From positions 558,001 through 622,000 of the forward strand of contig NZ_BNAQ01000001.1 in assembly GCF_014653575.1 (NCBI RefSeq): DNA of 64,000 nt. The letters are read 5' to 3'. Positions 46,609 to 55,174 of this stretch are shown in pieces. A program made the position numbers and the translations under genes. The DNA is from Sphingomonas glacialis. Its GTDB lineage: Bacteria; Pseudomonadota; Alphaproteobacteria; Sphingomonadales; Sphingomonadaceae. The notes beneath the pieces are model-generated. The model saw nothing but the letters and a program-made list of their open reading frames with translations, searched no databases and was not told the origin of the DNA. Within the stretch, counting starts at the first letter, position 1; the number at the start of each line of letters is the position of its first letter.

Positions 46609-47342
46609 GACAGAAGGTCCCCCAGCGTCATCACCCGATCGGTGCGTAAAACGTCATCCATCGATATACGAAAAGTCGTATCCGGGTTGAACTGCCGAAG
46701 CTCGATAAACTGAGCGGACCGGCGTACAAGACGTTTCACCATCACCTGGCGCGCAGTTTCCCCATCATCGCTTTCGTCACGGGGGCGAAGATAAACAACA
46801 ACGTCGTCACCGATCCGGAGAGGTCTGCCCCGTTGGGCGACGATGAATGAACCATCTACATAAACTGGGTCCATCGAAGAACCTTGGACGTGCAAACCAT
46901 ATGCGTCGGACACGCCGTTCAGCATAACCGGCCGTTGCGCGTAACCGATAATCTCGGACTTATTCAACGTCGTTTGCTCTATCGCCTCACCCTCTACAAT
47001 GACCTCCGCGCCTAAAGCAGTTCCGTAAATAGGCAGGTCAAAATTCATCCTTTGCTCAGATGCGCCCTCGAATTGCACCGGGCGTGCGTTAGGTCTCGCG
47101 CTGACACCGGCTAAACTGATAACATCGTCCCATGTTATTACAGGCGATCCTTTGCCTTCGAATGCCGTTGCGAGCTTCACCGCTACATTGGCACTTAGCG
47201 GGCTTTCATACTCGGGCTTGAAGTATTCCTGCACTGACGATTTACCGCGGTATTTAGCCGCTTTCGCGATTTGCTCGAGCGACAAATTGGCTCGCTCTTT
47301 CAGCGCAATCAGCGCCTCGCCTGTGGTTTTTGTGGATGACAT
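46605..47342 (-). CDS. CI-like repressor with S24 peptidase domain
   Basis: This 245-aa protein has an N-terminal helical HTH-like region (LIALKERANLSLEQIAKAAK, then SSVQEYF) and a C-terminal LexA/S24 domain. The catalytic pair is Ser156 (QGSSMDPVYVDGS) and Lys203 (VMVKRL), so it is probably self-cleaving on RecA activation. The ATG at 47342 gives MSSTKTTGEALIALKE. No Shine-Dalgarno precedes it. It faces the cro-like gene across an operator region. Confidence 0.9.
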   Translation of the reverse strand: MSSTKTTGEALIALKERANLSLEQIAKAAKYRGKSSVQEYFKPEYESPLSANVAVKLATAFEGKGSPVITWDDVISLAGVSARPNARPVQFEGASEQRMNFDLPIYGTALGAEVIVEGEAIEQTTLNKSEIIGYAQRPVMLNGVSDAYGLHVQGSSMDPVYVDGSFIVAQRGRPLRIGDDVVVYLRPRDESDDGETARQVMVKRLVRRSAQFIELRQFNPDTTFRISMDDVLRTDRVMTLGDLLS

Positions 47343-47417
47343 GTACGTATTGTCGCAAAATTCAGGTACGTAATCCACGCCCTTGACGAACGTACGTTCC
47401 GTACGTACCGTGCCTTC
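47343..47417. promoter_or_regulatory. cI-cro operator region with ACGTAC repeats
   Basis: The 75-bp gap holds GAACGTACGTTC (47388-47399, a perfect 12-bp palindrome), GTACGTAC (47401-47408), GGTACGTAAT (47365-47374) and TGTACGTA at the repressor start. The rightward promoter reads TTGACG (47383-47388), 17 bases, TACCGT (47406-47411). Its start point would fall at or next to the cro ATG (47418). Confidence 0.65.
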
Positions 47418-47597
47418 ATGGACGAGCATCAGACCATCATCGCAGAGCGCGGCGGTATCCGACCGCTAGCGCGCGCCCTCGGGCATCGTAACCATACGAC
47501 AGTGCAAGGGTGGTGGGAGCGAAAGCGCATCCCTGACACGCGCTTGCCCGGCGTTTTAGCGCTGCCTGAAACGGTCGCGCAAAACGCCGCAGCGTGA
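47418..47597 (+). CDS. Cro/YdaS-like regulator
   Basis: This 59-aa protein (IIAERGGIRPLARALGHRNH, then TTVQGWWERKRIPDTRLPGV) has the YdaS/Cro type HTH. It opens the rightward operon divergent from the repressor. No ribosome-binding site precedes the ATG, and the predicted promoter start point coincides with it, so the mRNA may be leaderless. Confidence 0.8.
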   Translation: MDEHQTIIAERGGIRPLARALGHRNHTTVQGWWERKRIPDTRLPGVLALPETVAQNAAA

Positions 47598-47700
47598 CCT
47601 CCCCCACCCTCCCCACGCACCTCCAGCCGCCACAGCACGCGCCAGGCAGCGACAGCGAACGGGATGGCGGGGGTCAACAACATCATGTGGAGACGAACTA
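47598..47700. other. Gap between the cro-like gene and the next early gene
   Basis: No gene seen in 103 bp. It is C-rich near its start and ends with GTGGAGACGAACTA, the ribosome-binding site of the 160-aa gene. No hairpin with a U-run is visible, so the operon probably reads through. Confidence 0.4.
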
Positions 47701-48183
47701 ATGGCATCCCGCCAAACAATCGTTCGCAATCGCAGCAAACTCGGCAAGTCGCGTGTGCATGACCTGCTGATGGTCGGATGGGCACGGTGCATCGCTCGCT
47801 ACGGCAAGGAGCCGTTTGCCGACGCGCTCGACGTCACCACGGCAGCAATCGACAAGCACCTAAAGGGCTCGATGCCCGACTTCGCCACGATCATTGATGC
47901 GGCGTCCGTTGATGACCAGGTGCTTGACGAGATAGCCGACGCCCTTGGCGTGCGGATCGTGCCCAAGGATGCCGTGTGCTGCGTCGACGACCTGAACCTG
48001 CTGCTGTCGCGCGCACTGGTGAAGCTTAACGAGGCGACCCACCCGGACGGCCCTGGCGGTCGCGAGATTGTCCATACCGAGTATCTCGACGGCGAGGAAG
48101 TGATGCGCGCGCTGTATCACCGCGCCGGCGAATGGCTCGAGCGTTGCGCGCAGATCCGCAAGCCTCGGAGCGTCGCAGCATGA
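47701..48183 (+). CDS. Putative early regulatory protein
   Basis: This 160-aa protein has an N-terminal HTH-like segment (ARYGKEPFADALDVTTAAID, KHLKGSMPDFATIID) and a C-terminal helical part. By position after cro it could be a CII-like activator, but I see no clear family match. Confidence 0.65.
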   Translation: MASRQTIVRNRSKLGKSRVHDLLMVGWARCIARYGKEPFADALDVTTAAIDKHLKGSMPDFATIIDAASVDDQVLDEIADALGVRIVPKDAVCCVDDLNLLLSRALVKLNEATHPDGPGGREIVHTEYLDGEEVMRALYHRAGEWLERCAQIRKPRSVAA

Positions 48184-48455
48184 CCCGCGCCGAGATCATG
48201 GCCTGGGCCGTCACCATCTACGGCAGCCGCCAGCGCGTCGGCGATGCGATCGGCGTCACTCGCACGACTGTTTTGCGCATTGAGCGCGGCGAACTCCCCC
48301 TGCTCGACCGGCACGCAACCACGCTGTTGAATGCACTCATCGAGCATGCGGGAGCAGCGGACAAGCTGGCTGATGCTCTCGCTGCTGAGATCGACAATCG
48401 CCCGGTGCGCGGCGGGAACGCTGCTGCGCGTGCGGCTTTCGGATGTGAGGCCTGA
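48180..48455 (+). CDS. Small HTH protein
   Basis: This 91-aa protein has an HTH (YGSRQRVGDAIGVTRTTVLR, IERGELP). ATGA overlap with the preceding gene. Probably a phage transcription regulator. Confidence 0.7.
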   Translation: MTRAEIMAWAVTIYGSRQRVGDAIGVTRTTVLRIERGELPLLDRHATTLLNALIEHAGAADKLADALAAEIDNRPVRGGNAAARAAFGCEA

Positions 48456-48456
48456 C

Positions 48457-48666
48457 ATGACCAAAACCTGCATCGAATGCGACAATGCGGTCAGCACACG
48501 CACCAACCGCTGCCGTCTGCACCGCTGCCCAGCTTGGTGCCCAGATGAATATGCCGCGCTACATCGCAAGATGGAAAGCGAAGGGTTCACGCTGGCTGAG
48601 CGCAAGCAGATCATCGACGATGATATCGCTGCTCGCGTTCGCTGGCTTGAGCGAGAGATGGCATGA
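48457..48666 (+). CDS. Small cysteine/histidine-rich protein
   Basis: This 69-aa protein has a zinc-like set (CIECDNAVSTRTNRCRLHRC, PAWC) and a basic C-terminal helix. The role is unknown. Confidence 0.6.
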   Translation: MTKTCIECDNAVSTRTNRCRLHRCPAWCPDEYAALHRKMESEGFTLAERKQIIDDDIAARVRWLEREMA

Positions 48667-48890
48667 GGGGCAACGCATCCCGCAAGCCGGATTTCCAGCG
48701 CACCAAGGCATCGCATGGCACCGAGCTTGCGATGTTCCTCGCCAACACCAGCGATGCGTCGCTTGCCGCGATCACGCTTGAGACGCTCGAGCGTCGGCAT
48801 GGCGGCAAGGGCGGGCTCCCCACGCGGCAGATCGAATGCCGTCTTGCCGAGGCGCGCGCGTTTCGTGCGGCGCTGCGGGGGATTGTCTGA
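48663..48890 (+). CDS. Hypothetical phage protein
   Basis: This 75-aa protein (TELAMFLANTSDASLAAITL, then RQIECRLAEARAFRAALRGI) has no recognised family. Both ends overlap neighbours. Confidence 0.6.
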   Translation: MRGNASRKPDFQRTKASHGTELAMFLANTSDASLAAITLETLERRHGGKGGLPTRQIECRLAEARAFRAALRGIV

Positions 48891-49333
48891 TGGCGCCGGA
48901 ATCGCTGCTCGTCACCTTCATGGTGCCCGGTATCCCTGTCGCTAAGGGCCGCGCTCGAGCGACCGCACGTGGCGGTGTCGCACGCATGTACACCCCAGCC
49001 AAGACACGCGCCTATGAGGATCTGATCCGGTGCAGCGCGGCCCGTGCAATGGGCGATCGCCGGCCTGTCGATGGCCCAGTCGTGGTCACGGTAACAGCGT
49101 TCCTAGGCATGCCCAAGGCCATGTCGAAGGCCAAGCGCGCGTTGGCTTTGGATGGTCTGATAAAGCCCGTCACGCGGCCCGACGCAGACAATTATGCGAA
49201 GGCGGCGCTCGATGGCTGCAACGCAATCCTGTTCAAAGATGACAGCCAGATCGCCGATCTGATCGTGCGCAAGCGGTATTCCGACACCCCCCGGCTCGTC
49301 ATCACCATGGAAATTGAAGGCGATGATCAGTGA
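48890..49333 (+). CDS. rusA: RusA-type Holliday junction resolvase
   Basis: This 147-aa endonuclease has the RusA catalytic pattern TRPDADNYAKAALDGCNAIL followed by KDDSQIADL. It cuts Holliday junctions formed during phage recombination. The ATG overlaps the preceding stop (TGATG). Confidence 0.92.
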   Translation: MAPESLLVTFMVPGIPVAKGRARATARGGVARMYTPAKTRAYEDLIRCSAARAMGDRRPVDGPVVVTVTAFLGMPKAMSKAKRALALDGLIKPVTRPDADNYAKAALDGCNAILFKDDSQIADLIVRKRYSDTPRLVITMEIEGDDQ

Positions 49334-51684
49334 TGGCGACGCTTCACGAAAACGCCGCACCATCTTGGAATAGCTACCGTGTGGCGACCTTTGGTGGGCA
49401 GCACGATACGCATATCGAGACAGGCGAGGATTACAGCTCGGTAACGCTCGCGTCGATCTTCACGATGGAGCCGCAGGCCAAGTCCAAGATGGCGGGCGAT
49501 GCCTTCCTGGCGAGCACCTATCGTTCTTTCGACGCTCGTTCGCATGAAGCGCAGCGCGAGCATGGCGCGTTCGTCGCGCTGGTTGGCGATGTCGATAGCT
49601 GGGATCTATCGCTTGAGACGATCCAGGCAGCAACTGAGCGCTTTGCCGATGGCGCTGCATGGCTCGTCTATTCGAGTTCGCATTCGCGTGATGGAGACCA
49701 GCGTTGGCGCATGGTGTTCCCGCTCGACCGAGAATGGCCTTTTGCCCAATGGTTCGACGCTCAGTGCGCGCTCTTCACCTTCATGGAAAGCGCCGGCATC
49801 CCGATGGATCATGCGCTGTCACGCGCAGGCCAGCCGATCTACCTGCCGAATGTCCCAATCGCCTATAAGGATGGCACGCCACTGCGCGATGCCTTCGGTG
49901 ACCCGATCTATTATCAGACGGCGAATAGCGGTCTTACCGCTCCTGGCCTGAATATCGAACGCGGCATCGTGGCGGGCGGCATCTCGTCGCTGCGTCAGCA
50001 GCGTGCGGCCGATGATCGCGAACGGGAAGCATTGCGCAAGGCGGCATCTGAGCGCCGGGCTAACAGACCACAACGCGAGGGCGTCAATCTCATCGAGCAG
50101 TTCAACGCGACAAACAGTGTTGCGACCATGCTCGAGATTTGCGGATACACGCAAAGCCCGCGCTGCCCAGATGATTGGCGTTCGCCGCTTCAAACTGGAG
50201 ACACTTATGCGACGCGCATCATCGAAGAAAAGTGGGTCAGCCTGTCGGGAAGCGATGCTGCGTCTGGGTTAGGCCATAAGCACCGGAGCGGCTGCTTCGG
50301 CGACGCCTATGATCTCTATGCCCACTACAAGCACAATGGCGACCACAAGGAGGCATATCGCGCTCTAGGACGCGAGCAACGCGGCAATGTGGTGCAGGTC
50401 AATTTCCGCGGTGATGACCAGGACCCCGGATGGGAGGAAGTGCCGGAATGGGTTCAGGACGCGGGCGAGCTAGGATATGAAATTGATGCGGAAGCTGAGG
50501 CGGAAGTAGCAGCAGAAGCATGCGTTGACGCTCTAGGCTTCCGCCTCACCGACTGGTCGACAGACCGTTATGCAGGCGAAGCGCCGCCTATTCGGTGGCT
50601 TTGCGAGGGTGCGATACCGCAAGGTGTCCCGGCCTTGTTCGCTGCCATGGGCGGTGTTGGCAAGAGCTTCATGGCGATCGATCTTGCACTAGACATCGCG
50701 TCGGAGGTCATCGCGGGGAACGGCACGCGCCGAATTTTAGGCGGGCCCGTTCGCGAACACGGTTCAGTCGTCGTGTTAGGCGCTGAGGACGCGAAGGACA
50801 GCGTTCATCGCCGCATGGCCGCTATTGACACAGGCGGGCGCCGAGCCGCCGCGCTTGGTCGTTTGTTCGTCGTTCCACTGCCGGATGTCGGCGGCCCTAT
50901 GACGCTGATCGCCGGGCAGTCTGGCGAGTTCATGCAAACTGCAAAGCTTGAGGCATTGATCGCGCAATTACAGGCAATCCCGGACCTCAAGCTGGTCATC
51001 CTTGATCCGCTCCAGGCATTCGTCACAGCCAACATTACCGCAGACCCCGCAGCTGGTCAGTTCATGTGGTCGTCACTGGCCCGCATCTGCGCATCGACCG
51101 GGGCGACCATCATCGCCTGCCATCACATGCGCAAAGAGGGCGCAGCCACGATCGACACCGCTGATCAGGCAAGAGAGGCTATCCGAGGCTCAACGGCACT
51201 GATCGACGGCGCGCGCGCTACCTATGCCCTGTGGTCCGCTAGCGAGGACGCCACACGGCGCGTTTGCCAAGAGTCTGGCGTCGAATATCGGCCGAAGCGT
51301 GTCGTGCACGGTGCCGTCGTCAAGGCGAACGATGAGCATGATTGGGAGGTCCATACGTACATGCGGTCCGACAACGGACTGTTGTCGGATGCGAACGATG
51401 CCGGGAAGAGGGCGGCCCAGAAAGTCACCGCCATGACCGAGATGCAGTGCCTCGACTTCCTTAAGCATATAGAATCCCGCTGGCGTGCTGGTCGCCCGTT
51501 CAGCGCCGCCGCCAACTCACAAGACCGATACGCGATCGGCTTCATGCAGCGCGAATACGGGGTCTCGAAATTCGTCGCCAAGAAGCAGCTCGACGACTGG
51601 TTTCACGCCGAAATGGTGGTGTCCGAGATGGCTGACAAGAAGACGAAACTGGTCGGTTTGAAGGTCAACAAATGGCCCAACTGA
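49333..51684 (+). CDS. Primase/helicase-like replication protein (AAA ATPase)
   Basis: This 783-aa protein has an N-terminal part resembling phage primase-polymerase regions (WLVYSSSHSRDGDQRWRMVF) and a C-terminal RepA/DnaB-like ATPase. Walker A is AAMGGVGKSF (about residues 437-446) and Walker B LKLVILDPLQAF, followed by IIACHHMRKEG. It probably starts phage replication. A repeat-rich stretch follows directly. Confidence 0.85.
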   Translation: MATLHENAAPSWNSYRVATFGGQHDTHIETGEDYSSVTLASIFTMEPQAKSKMAGDAFLASTYRSFDARSHEAQREHGAFVALVGDVDSWDLSLETIQAATERFADGAAWLVYSSSHSRDGDQRWRMVFPLDREWPFAQWFDAQCALFTFMESAGIPMDHALSRAGQPIYLPNVPIAYKDGTPLRDAFGDPIYYQTANSGLTAPGLNIERGIVAGGISSLRQQRAADDREREALRKAASERRANRPQREGVNLIEQFNATNSVATMLEICGYTQSPRCPDDWRSPLQTGDTYATRIIEEKWVSLSGSDAASGLGHKHRSGCFGDAYDLYAHYKHNGDHKEAYRALGREQRGNVVQVNFRGDDQDPGWEEVPEWVQDAGELGYEIDAEAEAEVAAEACVDALGFRLTDWSTDRYAGEAPPIRWLCEGAIPQGVPALFAAMGGVGKSFMAIDLALDIASEVIAGNGTRRILGGPVREHGSVVVLGAEDAKDSVHRRMAAIDTGGRRAAALGRLFVVPLPDVGGPMTLIAGQSGEFMQTAKLEALIAQLQAIPDLKLVILDPLQAFVTANITADPAAGQFMWSSLARICASTGATIIACHHMRKEGAATIDTADQAREAIRGSTALIDGARATYALWSASEDATRRVCQESGVEYRPKRVVHGAVVKANDEHDWEVHTYMRSDNGLLSDANDAGKRAAQKVTAMTEMQCLDFLKHIESRWRAGRPFSAAANSQDRYAIGFMQREYGVSKFVAKKQLDDWFHAEMVVSEMADKKTKLVGLKVNKWPN

Positions 51685-51871
51685 GCGGCGGAAGTCGGCG
51701 GAAGCGACATAGCTAAGTCTTTGAAAAGATTGGAAGCGGAGATGTGGCGGAGATGCGGAAGTGAAATGCTAAGACATTGAAAACATTAGCGGAGATCGGC
51801 GGGCGGAGATCCCTATAGTATTACATACTATTCTCCGCCCCGCTTTCGGGAGCGCGGCAGAAGATGAAAGA
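51685..51871. other. Repeat- and hairpin-rich region, possible replication origin
   Basis: Imperfect direct repeats at 51712-51743 and 51768-51796 share GCTAAG, TTGAAAA, ATT and GCGGAGAT. A long hairpin follows: GGGCGGAGA (51801-51809), ATAGTAT (51815-51821), loop TAC, ATACTAT (51825-51831), TCTCCGCCC (51832-51840). No gene is seen here. The A+T-rich centre in GC-rich DNA beside the replication gene suggests an origin. Confidence 0.5.
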
Positions 51872-52186
51872 ATGAGCAGAATGGACATCGAACTTGAGAA
51901 TGCGATGCTGGTGTGGACCCGAGGTGAGAAGGTTGCGGTTGTTCGCCACCCCGACACCAAAGGGCTATCGGATGAATATCAATCGAGTGTTGGCGCGTGC
52001 TTCGCCCACTGGCGGAAGAAAGACACGAACGGGCGGCGCCTGCAGATGATGATCGACGCCTGGCATGTAGCCGCGTTCTACGAGATCCCAGCCGAACAGA
52101 TCCATGAAGCGCTGATCGTCATCCCCGAATACCGCGACATGCTGGCGAGCGATTGCTTGCCTAAGCGATTCCAAGCCGAACGTTGA
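51872..52186 (+). CDS. Hypothetical phage protein
   Basis: This 104-aa acidic/basic protein (MDIELENAMLVWTRGEKVAV, then WRKKDTNGRRLQMMIDAWHV) has no recognised family. Confidence 0.6.
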   Translation: MSRMDIELENAMLVWTRGEKVAVVRHPDTKGLSDEYQSSVGACFAHWRKKDTNGRRLQMMIDAWHVAAFYEIPAEQIHEALIVIPEYRDMLASDCLPKRFQAER

Positions 52187-52341
52187 TGACCGTCCCCACC
52201 CGCCAGCCGATGCCCTGGTGCTGCATCCCCTGCTCCACGCAGGCGGAGACCGCTGGCGAGTGCTGGCTGTGCGGGGAGCCGATGACGCGGACAGCGCAGC
52301 GCCCGGTGCCCCACCACGACCGCGAGGAAGATGCGGCATGA
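52186..52341 (+). CDS. 51-aa zinc-ribbon protein
   Basis: The frame reads PWCCIPCSTQAETAGECWLC, then GEPMTRTAQRP: two cysteine pairs typical of a small zinc ribbon. Its ATG overlaps the previous stop (TGATG) and its stop overlaps the next ATG (ATGA). Confidence 0.6.
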   Translation: MTVPTRQPMPWCCIPCSTQAETAGECWLCGEPMTRTAQRPVPHHDREEDAA

Positions 52342-52541
52342 CGCTTCGGTCCTCCCTCGCCGCGCACGCGGGCTCCATGCGCGAGCCCGATCCGGACGCC
52401 GCCCGGCGCATCGCCGCGCGCGGTTGGCACGACCGCGGGTTTGTAGCGATCGATCCGGCCTGGCTGACGAGCTGGGTAGACCAGCAGCAGCTGATCATCC
52501 TGGCCGAGAAGGTCCACGGCAAGCGCAAGCCGAGCGGCTGA
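52338..52541 (+). CDS. Hypothetical 67-aa phage protein
   Basis: This protein reads MTLRSSLAAHAGSMREPDPD, then DPAWLTSWVDQQQLIILAEK. It is coupled to the zinc-ribbon gene by ATGA. No family recognised. Confidence 0.6.
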   Translation: MTLRSSLAAHAGSMREPDPDAARRIAARGWHDRGFVAIDPAWLTSWVDQQQLIILAEKVHGKRKPSG

Positions 52542-52603
52542 TTTGCGGAACTAAAAACGAATTTCGAGCGGCGATGGCGGTAATTATTTTGGGAGTGACG
52601 ACC

Positions 52604-53461
52604 ATGATTTCTGGGGCGGGGAATAACGGGGATGGGGTCGGCAGGCCCTCGATTGCCGAGTTGATGGAGCGCGAACAGGCGCGGGTTGACGGCATCCTGC
52701 GGCGCGATCGGGCCGGAACGAAGACCGAACGGAAGCGGCGTGAAGCGCTGGCGGAGGTGAAGGAAGGCAAGTTCGGCAACCTCGCCGACACGGCACTGCA
52801 ACCGACACCGGAGTTGCTGCGGACGGGGGAATTCGCCGAATACATCCCGGATAAGACCGACGGCACGATCCGCACAGTGCCGACACTTCGCCGCGTCCAG
52901 CACAGCCGGATCATCGCGCTCCACAAGCGCGGAGTGCTGGACGACGACACCTTTCCGGCCTGCCTATGGTACCGCAAGGCGTGGGAGGGCTGCGGGTTCG
53001 ACCTGTCGGCGACCGCCGCGGCATGGGGTGAGCAGATCCCGGGCGAGAAGGCATATGGGCACGGCGGCAAGACGCCGGCGCAGGTCGAGGCGCGGCAGAA
53101 CTTCCGGTTCGCGGCCGCCTTCATCCCCGACGACATGCGCAAGACGTTCGACCTGGTCGTACTCGAGGAACTGACGATCACCGACGCAGCTCGCGAGGCC
53201 CGGTGCCGGTACACGAACGTCACGGTGATGCTGAAGCTAGCGGCGTACCTGCTGCGCGGCGGGATCGGGCATGTGCTGCCGACGCGCGAGGTTGGTGCGC
53301 CGGGTGGTGATGTCGCGCCCGATCCTGCCTCTCAGAGCACGCCGGAGCCGCGTCCGGACCTTGACCCCCGCTACCTCGACGAGCGCGGCTACATGCGGCC
53401 GTATGCCGAGATCAAGGTTATCTTGCTGGGTGGGGAATTGGATGGGGGAGAAGGCTTGTGA
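52604..53461 (+). CDS. Hypothetical phage protein with HTH-like segment
   Basis: This 285-aa protein has a basic N-terminus, a central region with LWYRKAWEGCGFDLSATAA and a possible HTH (ELTITDAAREARCRYTNVTV). It may be a late regulator or a DNA-binding packaging helper, but that is a guess from position. GGGAG precedes the ATG. Confidence 0.6.
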   Translation: MISGAGNNGDGVGRPSIAELMEREQARVDGILRRDRAGTKTERKRREALAEVKEGKFGNLADTALQPTPELLRTGEFAEYIPDKTDGTIRTVPTLRRVQHSRIIALHKRGVLDDDTFPACLWYRKAWEGCGFDLSATAAAWGEQIPGEKAYGHGGKTPAQVEARQNFRFAAAFIPDDMRKTFDLVVLEELTITDAAREARCRYTNVTVMLKLAAYLLRGGIGHVLPTREVGAPGGDVAPDPASQSTPEPRPDLDPRYLDERGYMRPYAEIKVILLGGELDGGEGL

Positions 53462-53688
53462 TCCTCAACATCGTCATGATTGCCGCGTCTGCTGCTGTCA
53501 CTGGTTGGCACTTCTGCAAGCTCGGTCACTCGCATGGATGCGTCGACACGTGGCGGATTGTGATCGCTCAGCGCTGCGCGCTGATGGCTCAGACGGGGGT
53601 TCATATGCGTGACATTCCTACCGAGATTGCCGAGGCGAAGGCGGTCGAACTGGCAATCAAGCGGGAACTGGCGGACATGAACGGATGA
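53458..53688 (+). CDS. Hypothetical 76-aa protein
   Basis: A hydrophobic N-terminus (ILNIVMIAASAAVTGWHFCK) and a charged helix (EIAEAKAVELAIKRELADM) suggest a membrane-anchored peptide. The start is GTG, overlapping the previous stop. Confidence 0.55.
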   Translation: MILNIVMIAASAAVTGWHFCKLGHSHGCVDTWRIVIAQRCALMAQTGVHMRDIPTEIAEAKAVELAIKRELADMNG

Positions 53689-54092
53689 CGACACCCCTCA
53701 CCGACGCAGAGTTCGCTGAACTCGACAGCTACGGCGATATCCATGGCCGAATGCTGACACCCGCCCGCGCGCTCGAATTGTGGGAGCGCGAGATCCTTTT
53801 CGGACGCGAGACGCCCGGGCCACAGGATAGTGGGCTGCTCAAATTTCTGGTTGGCCCTTTCACAGGCGGTGCCACCACGACTATGATCGGCGACGCGAAG
53901 CCCTGGGGCGGCGAATATGCCCCGGACGCGCTCGCAGAGATCAAAGCGTACATGCAGACGGCATGGGATAACCTGTGCCGCCAAAAGCCTGGACTCCCAT
54001 CGGCCGCGACAGTCCCGACCATCTTCACGCTGCCGCCTGCGACCAAGCGCGCAGTGCGTCGATCACGTGGCCGATCACGAGGAGCGTTGTGA
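53685..54092 (+). CDS. Hypothetical phage protein
   Basis: This 135-aa protein (LTPARALELWEREILFGRET, then YAPDALAEIKAYMQTAWDNL) has no recognised family. Its C-terminus is basic. Confidence 0.6.
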   Translation: MTTPLTDAEFAELDSYGDIHGRMLTPARALELWEREILFGRETPGPQDSGLLKFLVGPFTGGATTTMIGDAKPWGGEYAPDALAEIKAYMQTAWDNLCRQKPGLPSAATVPTIFTLPPATKRAVRRSRGRSRGAL

Positions 54093-54436
54093 ACCGCGGC
54101 GGTCTCTGCGATGTTTGCATGTCTCCCGGGGCCTGCTGTAAGCGGCTCAACCTCTCAGGCGGTCCGGCGATGCCCTCCGGCGGATTCATCGACAGCCCAA
54201 TGTCGTTTGAGCGTGCCGAGCACGTCGCTATGCAGTTCGGCCTGCCGTTCCGACCAAGCTCGCAGCGCATCGACGGAACGTGGGAATGGACCTGCGATCA
54301 ACTAACTGATGCTGGGCGATGCGGAATCTACGACGATAGGCCGCGGCTATGCCGAGCGTTCAAACCCGGCGCTGACCCGCTCTGCGTGCATTTCGTGCCG
54401 CGCGATGACGAACCTGCGTTGGAGACAGCGATATGA
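54089..54436 (+). CDS. YkgJ-type cysteine-cluster protein
   Basis: This 115-aa protein has the CxxC-type cluster (GLCDVCMSPGACCKRL) and the signature RCGIYDDRPRLCRAF, matching the YkgJ zinc/iron-chelating family. Phage copies are uncommon and the role is unknown. The GTG overlaps the preceding stop. Confidence 0.72.
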   Translation: MNRGGLCDVCMSPGACCKRLNLSGGPAMPSGGFIDSPMSFERAEHVAMQFGLPFRPSSQRIDGTWEWTCDQLTDAGRCGIYDDRPRLCRAFKPGADPLCVHFVPRDDEPALETAI

Positions 54437-54888
54437 CATCAGAAACCGCTCGCGCGATCCGTCAGATCTGGAGCGTCCACGGCACGTCCGAAATGGTCGA
54501 GAGCATCGCCGCGTCGTTCGCTCCGTTCGGGGTCAAGGGCGACCAGGCGCGCGCCATTGCGATCGCGGGCGTGCTGGCGTTCCGCGAGGCAACCCCCGGT
54601 ATGCTAGCCGCCGGCGCCGACGAGATCGACTTCCAACACTTCGCCGGGCGCTCGACTGAGGTGGCAATCGCAGCCGCGTTTGATCGGATGTGCGGCGAGG
54701 CTTTATGTGACGCGCAATTGCGGTATGGTGCTCTGGTGTCACGTCCCTCACCTCCACCTATGCGTGTCCGCCTTCAAGGTTTGTCGCTGGTACCGAATTT
54801 CATCCGTCGATGGCTTGGGTGGCAAGAGATCGGTGCGTTCTATGCTAAGCCGTACCGGCGTGGCGACCAACCAATCGAGGAGCGCTGA
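54433..54888 (+). CDS. Hypothetical phage protein
   Basis: This 151-aa helical protein (MVESIAASFAPFGVKGDQAR, then EVAIAAAFDRMCGEALCDAQ) has no recognised family. It overlaps its neighbour by ATGA. Confidence 0.6.
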   Translation: MTSETARAIRQIWSVHGTSEMVESIAASFAPFGVKGDQARAIAIAGVLAFREATPGMLAAGADEIDFQHFAGRSTEVAIAAAFDRMCGEALCDAQLRYGALVSRPSPPPMRVRLQGLSLVPNFIRRWLGWQEIGAFYAKPYRRGDQPIEER

Positions 54889-54889
54889 C

Positions 54890-55174
54890 ATGGCTGACAC
54901 GATGATCGAGCGCATCGCGCGCGTCCTTTGCGCCTGGAACGGTGAAGACCCGGATGAAATCGTTTCGGCAACATCGGGGTTCCAGCGGCAGACGTTCGCC
55001 GAGACGCCGCCGGGCGTCGCAGCGTGGACGCGGCATACCGGTCGTGCTCGAACTCTGCTTTCGGTCATGCGCGAGCCTACCGAGCAGATGCTCGCCGCCG
55101 AAAGGCTCGATGTAGCAATGCCTGAATTGGTGTGGCGTAAGATGATCGGTTCTGCGTTGGGGGAGAGCGCGTGA
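54890..55174 (+). CDS. Hypothetical phage protein
   Basis: This 94-aa protein (DTMIERIARVLCAWNGEDPD, then LLSVMREPTEQMLAAERLDV) resembles small phage proteins of unknown role. GAGGAGCGCTGAC precedes the ATG. Confidence 0.6.
   Translation: MADTMIERIARVLCAWNGEDPDEIVSATSGFQRQTFAETPPGVAAWTRHTGRARTLLSVMREPTEQMLAAERLDVAMPELVWRKMIGSALGESA

Noticed and set aside
52574..52603. Earlier ATG for the 285-aa phage protein
   Set aside because: GGGAG is placed for the ATG at 52604, not for 52574.
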